Assembly (NCBI GenBank): GCA_947302895.1
Contig: CAMYWU010000031.1
Coordinates: 1-10,514, forward strand
Direction: 5' to 3'
Source: an uncultured Clostridia bacterium
GTDB lineage: Bacteria > Bacillota > Clostridia > Oscillospirales > Acutalibacteraceae
Length of the DNA: 10,514 nucleotides
In this document: one piece after another, positions 6,338-10,514 of the stretch
Numbering within the stretch: the first letter of the stretch is position 1
How the letters are laid out: each line of letters opens with the position of its first letter
Translations under genes and position numbers: made by a program
Notes under the pieces: generated by a model
Seen by the model: only the letters and a program-made list of their open reading frames with translations
Told to the model about the DNA's origin: nothing
Databases searched by the model: none

Positions 6338-7552
6338 TTAGAAAGCAGTGTTGAGAAGAGTGATGCCGTCGATGTTAGCATCAAAGTAAGGAGCTGATCT
6401 GTATTCAGACTCGTGGAAGTAACCGTCCTTGATAGCCTCGGTATCCTTCTCGTATGCGGGGTCTGTATCAACGTCAGCCATGTATGAATCAAAGGGCTTG
6501 CCGTCAACAGTGATGTTTGCAGTGTCGAATACGTGAACTGTGCCGGCCTCAATAGCAGCCTTAACCTCGTCGAGCTTAGCCTGTGTGCCTGCAGCAGCAG
6601 CCTTTTCGTTAACTTCTGTAAGCTCAACAGAACCTGTTGCGATTGTGCCTGTCCAGTCAGCCTTGATAGCCTCGCCCTTCTGAACGCTCTCAATTACATA
6701 TGTGAAGTAAGGAGCCCAGTTGATTCTTGAAGAAACGATGAAGGTGTTGGGGCAAGCGTCAACAGTTGAACCGTTGTATGAAACGTCGGGGATACCTGCG
6801 TTTTCGCAAGCTGTGGGAGCACCCATAGAGTCAGCGTGCTGAGAGTTGAGGTCTGCGCCGCAATCGATAAGAGCCTGAGCAGCTTCCTTCTCTGCGGTCT
6901 CATCATACCATGAACCTGTGAACTTAACGTCCATAATAACATCTGCGCATACGCTCTTTGCGCCAAGATAGAATGAGGTGTAACCGCTGATAACCTCAGC
7001 ATATGTGTATGCACCAACATAACCCATCTTCGGAACTGAACCCTTAAGCTTGCCAGCTTCTTTGAGCTCGTTGAGCTTCATACCTGCAGCAACACCTGCA
7101 AGATATCTGCCCTCGTAGATTGAAGCGAATGCGTTGTGGTAGTTTGAAAGACCCTCTGTGTGAGCCTTTGTTCCTGTTGCGTGGCAGAACTGAACGTCTG
7201 TGAACTCTTTAGCAGCTTTGATGAGGTAGTCCTCGTGGCCGAATGAGTCTGCGCAAACGATGTTGCAGCCCTGGTCAACAAGGTCAGCAGCTGCTTCATA
7301 GCACTCGTTGCCTTCAGGAATGTTTGTCTTGAGAACATACTCAACGCCTGCAGCTTCGCTTGCTTCCTTTGCAGCGTTGATGAAGTTAAGGTCGTAGGTT
7401 GAGTTTTCATCGTGTAAGAAGATGTAGCCAACCTTAACCTTTGCAGTTTCTTCTTCAGGAGTCTTTTCGCCCTTTGAGCAAGCAACAAAAGCGCCTGCTA
7501 CTGCAAGAACTAATGCAAGAACAACTGCAGCAATTTTTTTTGAAAGTTTCAT
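6338..7552 (-). CDS. bmpA: BMP-family purine nucleoside-binding lipoprotein
   Basis: The extracytoplasmic substrate-binding protein of the nucleoside importer, 404 aa. The N-terminus has a lysine-rich start (MKLSKK), a hydrophobic stretch rich in A, V and L, and a lipobox-like FVAC with C25 as the likely lipidated cysteine; the -3 residue F is a little unusual. An acidic linker (TPEEE) leads into the mature BMP/PnrA-like domain beginning KVKVGYIFLHDENSTYD. The ATG at 7552 is preceded by GGAGG with eight bases spacing; the in-frame TTG at 7567 overlaps that site and is rejected. Family members bind purine nucleosides such as guanosine, inosine or adenosine. Position behind xpt and ahead of the ATPase and permeases supports that role. 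Confidence 0.92.
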   Translation of the reverse strand: MKLSKKIAAVVLALVLAVAGAFVACSKGEKTPEEETAKVKVGYIFLHDENSTYDLNFINAAKEASEAAGVEYVLKTNIPEGNECYEAAADLVDQGCNIVCADSFGHEDYLIKAAKEFTDVQFCHATGTKAHTEGLSNYHNAFASIYEGRYLAGVAAGMKLNELKEAGKLKGSVPKMGYVGAYTYAEVISGYTSFYLGAKSVCADVIMDVKFTGSWYDETAEKEAAQALIDCGADLNSQHADSMGAPTACENAGIPDVSYNGSTVDACPNTFIVSSRINWAPYFTYVIESVQKGEAIKADWTGTIATGSVELTEVNEKAAAAGTQAKLDEVKAAIEAGTVHVFDTANITVDGKPFDSYMADVDTDPAYEKDTEAIKDGYFHESEYRSAPYFDANIDGITLLNTAF

Positions 7553-7585
7553 AGTTTTTTCCTCCAATAATAATTTTCAACTTAT

Positions 7586-7591
7586 ATTATA
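7586..7591 (-). promoter_or_regulatory. Possible internal -10 box upstream of bmpA
   Basis: A perfect TATAAT on the minus strand lies in the 60-base gap between xpt and bmpA, but no convincing -35 is present at 16-18 bases. A small stem AGCC-GAAT-GGCT sits just upstream. This could be a weak internal promoter that raises binding-protein expression, or chance in AT-rich DNA. Confidence 0.3.
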
Positions 7592-7612
7592 AAGCCATTC
7601 GGCTAAATAACC

Positions 7613-8191
7613 TTAATCTCTGAAAACGATTTCGCCGGTTTCGTGGTTCATGCTCTCAACAATTGCAAGGCTCTCAACCTTGATGCCCTGCTCTCTGAGC
7701 TTATCGCCGCCGTGCTGATATCCTTTTTCAATAACGATTCCGCAGCCTGCAAGCTCTGCGCCGCTTTTATCAACAATCTCCATAAGACCATTGAGCGCAT
7801 TTCCCATTGCAAGAAAATCATCAACAATAAGAATTTTATCGCCCTTGTTGAGATATTTCTTTGAAACAAGAACATTATTTGTTGTTCCGTGGGTAAAGCT
7901 TTCAACCTCTGCGGTTAAAACATTTCCGTCGTTATTCTTCGTTTTTGATTTTTTAGCAAAAACAAGAGGGCATTCAAACTCCCGTGCTACTAACGCACCT
8001 ATGGCAATGCCCGATGCTTCTATAGTGAGTACTTTGTTTACGCCCTCTTCTTTAAATAACCTATGAAATTCTTCTGCTACTTTCTGCAAAAAAACGCAGT
8101 CTATCTGATGGTTCAGAAAGCTGTCAACCTTGAGAATGTTGCCCTCGTAGACCTCACCCTCGCTTAATATCTTCTGCTTCAATAAATCCAT
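7613..8191 (-). CDS. xpt: Xanthine phosphoribosyltransferase
   Basis: A cytoplasmic type I phosphoribosyltransferase making XMP from xanthine and PRPP, 192 aa, near the 194 aa of the Bacillus subtilis enzyme. Family features are NHQID (28-32), EASGIAIG (58-65), KKSKT (80-84), the PRPP-binding loop KILIVDDFLAMGNAL (119-133) and IEKGYQHGGDKL (154-165). The ATG at 8191 is chosen because GGCGGTG lies about eight bases upstream; an in-frame TTG at 8206 overlaps that site. It is the first gene of the operon and is followed after 60 bases by bmpA. The promoter is close by and no purine riboswitch sequence is seen. Confidence 0.94.
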   Translation of the reverse strand: MDLLKQKILSEGEVYEGNILKVDSFLNHQIDCVFLQKVAEEFHRLFKEEGVNKVLTIEASGIAIGALVAREFECPLVFAKKSKTKNNDGNVLTAEVESFTHGTTNNVLVSKKYLNKGDKILIVDDFLAMGNALNGLMEIVDKSGAELAGCGIVIEKGYQHGGDKLREQGIKVESLAIVESMNHETGEIVFRD

Positions 8192-8233
8192 AAGATACAC
8201 CGCCAATATTTATTTGCTTCAACTAACACACAT

Positions 8234-8262
8234 ATAATAATCAAATAGACTGCAAATTTCAA
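8234..8262 (-). promoter_or_regulatory. Promoter of the purine salvage operon (xpt)
   Basis: On the minus strand TTGAAA (8257-8262) and TATTAT (8234-8239) are separated by 17 bases. Transcription would start near 8227, giving a leader of roughly 36 bases before the xpt ATG. That is shorter than a purine riboswitch aptamer. An inverted pair ATCAAATA (8240-8247)/TATTTGAT (8267-8274) brackets the -35 and could be an operator, but the region is AT-rich. Confidence 0.6.
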
Positions 8263-8390
8263 CAAATATTTGATATTGACACCGTTTTTTAATCTTTTTC
8301 TATTTATTTATGATAAAACCTCTTTTTAGCTATTTGCCTTTTGTTCAATTTGCATATATGAAATGAGTTAGTTTTGTTAATTATTCCTTA

Positions 8391-8420
8391 TATCCAAGAA
8401 AATATAAACTATGGTATAAT
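8391..8420 (+). promoter_or_regulatory. Promoter of the 61-codon gene (extended -10)
   Basis: TATAAT at 8415-8420 is preceded by TGG, giving an extended -10 (TGnTATAAT). The -35 position is weak (TATCCA, 8391-8396, 18-base spacer), as tolerated with an extended -10. It is divergent from the xpt promoter. The rest of 8207-8390 is AT-rich and shows no other gene or recognised RNA element. Confidence 0.6.
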
Positions 8421-8451
8421 AATTAAAAACATATTATAAGGAGTTTATGTT

Positions 8452-8637
8452 ATGGATAAAAAAGAATTAGCCCTTGGAGTTCTCGACGCTCAGAGCGCAT
8501 GCGCCGAGTTTAAGCAGGCAGCAAAGAATCTTCTTGATGCAATCGGAACAGAAAAGGAAGACGATCATCCTTGCAGCAGCTTGTTCTGTACAGCTTTTCC
8601 TTCCTGCAAAAGTTACTTCGGACATAAAAAAGCCTGA
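8452..8637 (+). CDS. Small protein, 61 aa, Cys-rich tail; possibly a truncated family member
   Basis: It has a strong expression context: extended -10 promoter, AAGGAG (8438-8443) eight bases before ATG, and a terminator overlapping its stop. Residues 1-36 look like an amphipathic helical start (DAQSACAEFKQAAKNLLDAIGTEKE), with hydrophobic residues spaced for a helix. Residues 37-61 change character, with three cysteines (C41, C46, C52), aromatic residues and a basic end (GHKKA). The N-terminal part reminds me of small Clostridia proteins of about 110 aa of unknown role (often labelled Hsp90-like chaperone), from memory and unverified. If so, this copy is cut at about codon 36 and joined to unrelated sequence. 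No function is assigned. Confidence 0.6.
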   Translation: MDKKELALGVLDAQSACAEFKQAAKNLLDAIGTEKEDDHPCSSLFCTAFPSCKSYFGHKKA

Positions 8638-8663
8638 AAGCAGATATGCTGCTTTCAGGCTTT
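8629..8663. terminator. Bidirectional intrinsic terminator with a stop codon inside its stem
   Basis: AAAGCCTGAAAGCAG (8629-8643) and CTGCTTTCAGGCTTT (8649-8663) form a perfect 15-bp stem with loop ATATG. On the plus strand it is followed by GGTTTTA. On the minus strand the stem is followed by a run of six T from its own A-tract. It ends both the 61-codon gene, whose TGA (8635-8637) lies in the left arm, and the convergent GH43 gene, whose stop is 112 bases to the right. Confidence 0.9.
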
Positions 8664-8775
8664 GGTTTTATCCTCTTGTTTCAGATTCACGTTTATCTTT
8701 GTCAATAAGCTGTCTTGCCAGAAGCAGCTGCATTTTTTCAGAGAAACAAAGTATGATCCCCTTGATTCGGAATTG

Positions 8776-10514
8776 TCAGATAAGAATGCTTCTGAGCCGG
8801 CAGAGATCAAACACATCTATCCTGTCATCCCTGCACAGGTCCCCCGCCCTCCAGTCTGTCAGATCACTGCCGTTTAAAAGGAAGCTCTGCATCATCACCA
8901 GGTCTGCAACAGTGACGCTGCCGTCTGCGTTCACATCCCCTTCAACATACTTTACCTCTTCAAGGATGAACTGCTGTCCGCTTCCGTTCCAGAACTCCCA
9001 CTGACAGATGTTCGCGCCGTCATCGGTGCTTATATCATATACGTCAAGGCAGCGCAGACAGTCTGAAGCCAGAGTCAGGAAGGAATATGAGCCGTCCTGG
9101 TTGTCCCTGAGGCGGAACTTCTGTGACTTATCCCCCGTGTAATCGGCAAGGAGCACATTTGCACCATCTTCTGCAGAGGCGTTCTCAACACTGAGAGCCC
9201 TTCCGTTCTTATCGGTAATGGTGTATTCACCGTTTCCGATGCCTTTGATATTCCACGCCTGCTTTTCAGACTGTACGATGTTGCTGTCCTTATCTGCGAT
9301 ATAGCGTCCGCTGTTGACATTCTTCAGCGTGTATCTGCCATCCGGTATCTCGACTGGCTTCACGATGTCCTCAGCAGCATTATATGCAGAGCGTTTGCTG
9401 CCCCATATGCAGGTATTGTTTCCTGTGGCCGTAAAGGTCATACGCCTTGTCTGTGCAGCGGATTCGTCCGCCTGCACAAGAAATGCCCCCTTGTATGTGA
9501 CTCCGCCGAAGCTGACAGTCATATTCGGTGTGCCGTCCTTCATCAGCCAGGTTCCTGTAACGTGTCCTGTGACAGTGCCGTCAGAATTGAGGGTGATAGT
9601 GTGCGGCTTTTCGACATCTGCACTCTTTTCGTTCTCGAATCTCTGGTCGAGGGCGTGGAAGATGAAGTCGTAGTCGCCTGTAACCGCCGCCATCGCGTGT
9701 CCGTCCTCCGAGAGGGTCTCGCCGGAGTATTCGTAGGGAGCGGCGGTTATCCAGCCGTCCTCGTTCATTATGAGCTGATGTACCCGGACTTCGTGTGCAC
9801 CCCAGTTATCGTCAAATTTGGTGTGATATACGACATAGAGTCTGCCGTCCGCGTCCATGAGTGCGGAGTTATGCCCCTGCGCCTTGAAGGGCTTTGGATT
9901 GCAGCTCCACTGGTAGTTGCTCATGAGGCGTTCGCCTGTCTTGCCGCGGATATTGTCGCCTCCGGACGGATATACCGCACTGTTGCCGTTCTGGTCAACG
10001 AAGGGACCGTCCGGCTTCTCACTGCGGAAAATACGCATATTGTAACCGCCGTTTGAATTGAAGAAGCCATAAGATACAAACAGGTAATAATAGCCCTTGT
10101 CGCTGCCCGGAGCCTTCATGTACTCGATGTACGGACCTTCTCCGGAGACATAGTTGCCGCCTGCCGCCTTCCTGCCCATGTATGCATCAGAGACGTTGGG
10201 TATCGTTTCATATTTCACGTTATAGTCGCGCAGTCCCGTTTTTTCGTCCAGCTCAAGCATATATATACCGCCGAACCACGAACCGTAAACCATCCTCAGA
10301 TTGTCTTCCTCGTCGTAGAATACAGCCGGATCAATGGCATTGGTACCATAGGAGGCGTTCCACGAGCCGTTGCTGAGATAGCGGCTTATGTCGGGATTTT
10401 TGCCAAGCACCCTGGGAACGTCGGTGTCATTGACATTGTTCACAGCATTATTGGTGAAACCCGAATACACTATCGTCCCCTGATAGGTATAGGGACCCTC
10501 GACCTTGTCCGATG
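8776..10514 (-). CDS. Dockerin-bearing GH43 arabinan endo-1,5-alpha-L-arabinosidase, 5' end outside window
   Basis: A secreted enzyme that cleaves arabinan in plant cell walls. The frame runs to the window edge (SDKVEGPYTYQGTIV before the internal GTG at 10470), so the signal peptide and the N-terminal catalytic Asp are not visible; about 578 codons are seen. The GH43 domain occupies roughly 10514 to 9720 and shows AIDPAVF (pKa-modulating Asp, 10330-10332), SGEGPYIEY (catalytic acid Glu, 10138-10140), GHNSALMDADGRLYVVYHT (His probably at the metal site) and HEVRVHQLIMNEDGW, as in Bacillus AbnB/Abn2. A GH43 C-terminal beta domain (about 9675-9390) follows, then a ricin-like trefoil (about 9345-8953, QKF and QQF repeats), then a type I dockerin (8943-8779). 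Dockerin repeat 1 is DVNADGSVTVAD; repeat 2 is DLCRDDRIDVFD. Stop TGA at 8776. Base use is more GC-rich than its neighbours. Confidence 0.9.
   Translation of the reverse strand, partial: SDKVEGPYTYQGTIVYSGFTNNAVNNVNDTDVPRVLGKNPDISRYLSNGSWNASYGTNAIDPAVFYDEEDNLRMVYGSWFGGIYMLELDEKTGLRDYNVKYETIPNVSDAYMGRKAAGGNYVSGEGPYIEYMKAPGSDKGYYYLFVSYGFFNSNGGYNMRIFRSEKPDGPFVDQNGNSAVYPSGGDNIRGKTGERLMSNYQWSCNPKPFKAQGHNSALMDADGRLYVVYHTKFDDNWGAHEVRVHQLIMNEDGWITAAPYEYSGETLSEDGHAMAAVTGDYDFIFHALDQRFENEKSADVEKPHTITLNSDGTVTGHVTGTWLMKDGTPNMTVSFGGVTYKGAFLVQADESAAQTRRMTFTATGNNTCIWGSKRSAYNAAEDIVKPVEIPDGRYTLKNVNSGRYIADKDSNIVQSEKQAWNIKGIGNGEYTITDKNGRALSVENASAEDGANVLLADYTGDKSQKFRLRDNQDGSYSFLTLASDCLRCLDVYDISTDDGANICQWEFWNGSGQQFILEEVKYVEGDVNADGSVTVADLVMMQSFLLNGSDLTDWRAGDLCRDDRIDVFDLCRLRSILI
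8779..8943 (-). other. Type I dockerin module of the arabinanase
   Basis: Two calcium-loop repeats of the dockerin F-hand type are visible. The first has D1, N3, D5, T9 and D12 (GDVNADGSVTVADL). The second has D1, C3 instead of the usual N/D, D5, D9 and D12 (GDLCRDDRIDVFDL). Each is followed by a helix (VMMQSFLLNG; CRLRSILI). Dockerins bind cohesins on scaffoldins, so the enzyme is probably assembled into a cellulosome-like complex or anchored to the surface. No cohesin gene lies in the window. Confidence 0.85.

Noticed and set aside
7078..7488. Minus-strand frame inside bmpA with a Thr/Leu/Ser-rich product, plus similar frames at 6694-7020 and 6328-6693
   Set aside because: These are frame shadows of bmpA, in which repeated codon patterns keep the second frame open; bmpA itself has the ribosome binding site, lipobox and domain.
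8207..8451. Purine riboswitch upstream of xpt
   Set aside because: I read the minus strand for the conserved aptamer core and found no matching pattern; the region is plain AT-rich promoter DNA.
8668..8733. Minus-strand 21-codon frame after the arabinanase (MQLLLARQLIDKDKRESETRG)
   Set aside because: It looks somewhat protein-like and could be a gene remnant, but no ribosome binding site is seen and it is too short to identify.
8474..9004. Plus-strand frame of 176 codons overlapping the small gene and the arabinanase 3' end
   Set aside because: It crosses the bidirectional terminator and is antisense to the dockerin and trefoil; the product is low-complexity Ser/Arg-rich shadow sequence.

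Overview
The window looks like chromosome of a gut or rumen Firmicute, most likely a Ruminococcus-like member of the Oscillospiraceae. Shine-Dalgarno sites are strong, promoters are TATAAT type, and transport and salvage genes have Clostridia-type sequences. The gene at the right edge is an arabinanase ending in a type I dockerin whose second repeat has the DVFDL pattern common in ruminococcal dockerins.

Layout. Bases 1-258 are a non-coding, inverted-repeat-rich stretch ending in a promoter for a lone hypB (259-927, +), the nickel-insertion GTPase. Bases 928-1076 are non-coding, with five tandem 7-bp units, and a bidirectional terminator (1077-1106) follows. From 8191 leftwards to 1109 all genes lie on the minus strand and form one purine-salvage and uptake operon: xpt (xanthine phosphoribosyltransferase), a BmpA-type lipoprotein, an ABC ATPase, two permeases, hpt (hypoxanthine phosphoribosyltransferase), a YczE/DUF6198-type membrane protein and a Dabb-domain protein. 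Stop/start overlaps and small gaps couple most of these genes. Two strand-specific or intergenic hairpins (6273-6304 and 2538-2563) divide the operon into segments.

The last part of the operon appears damaged. hpt is frameshifted just after its PRPP-binding motif, and the Dabb gene has a frame-breaking internal deletion of about 28 codons, while the membrane protein gene between them is intact. The xpt promoter is close to the start codon, leaving a leader too short for a purine riboswitch.

At 8207-8451 an AT-rich divergent region carries promoters for xpt (-) and for a 61-codon plus-strand gene (8452-8637) with a Cys-rich tail. That gene's stop codon sits inside a 15-bp terminator hairpin, which it shares with the convergent gene at the right. 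The right end (8776 to the window edge, -) is the C-terminal part of a secreted multi-domain GH43 arabinanase (catalytic domain, GH43 C-terminal domain, ricin-like trefoil, dockerin). Its base and codon use is visibly more GC-rich than the rest.

I see no wholly new system. The points most worth a second look are the paired lesions in the salvage operon, the operon hairpins, the unrecognised small gene and its possible junction, and the structured region before hypB.
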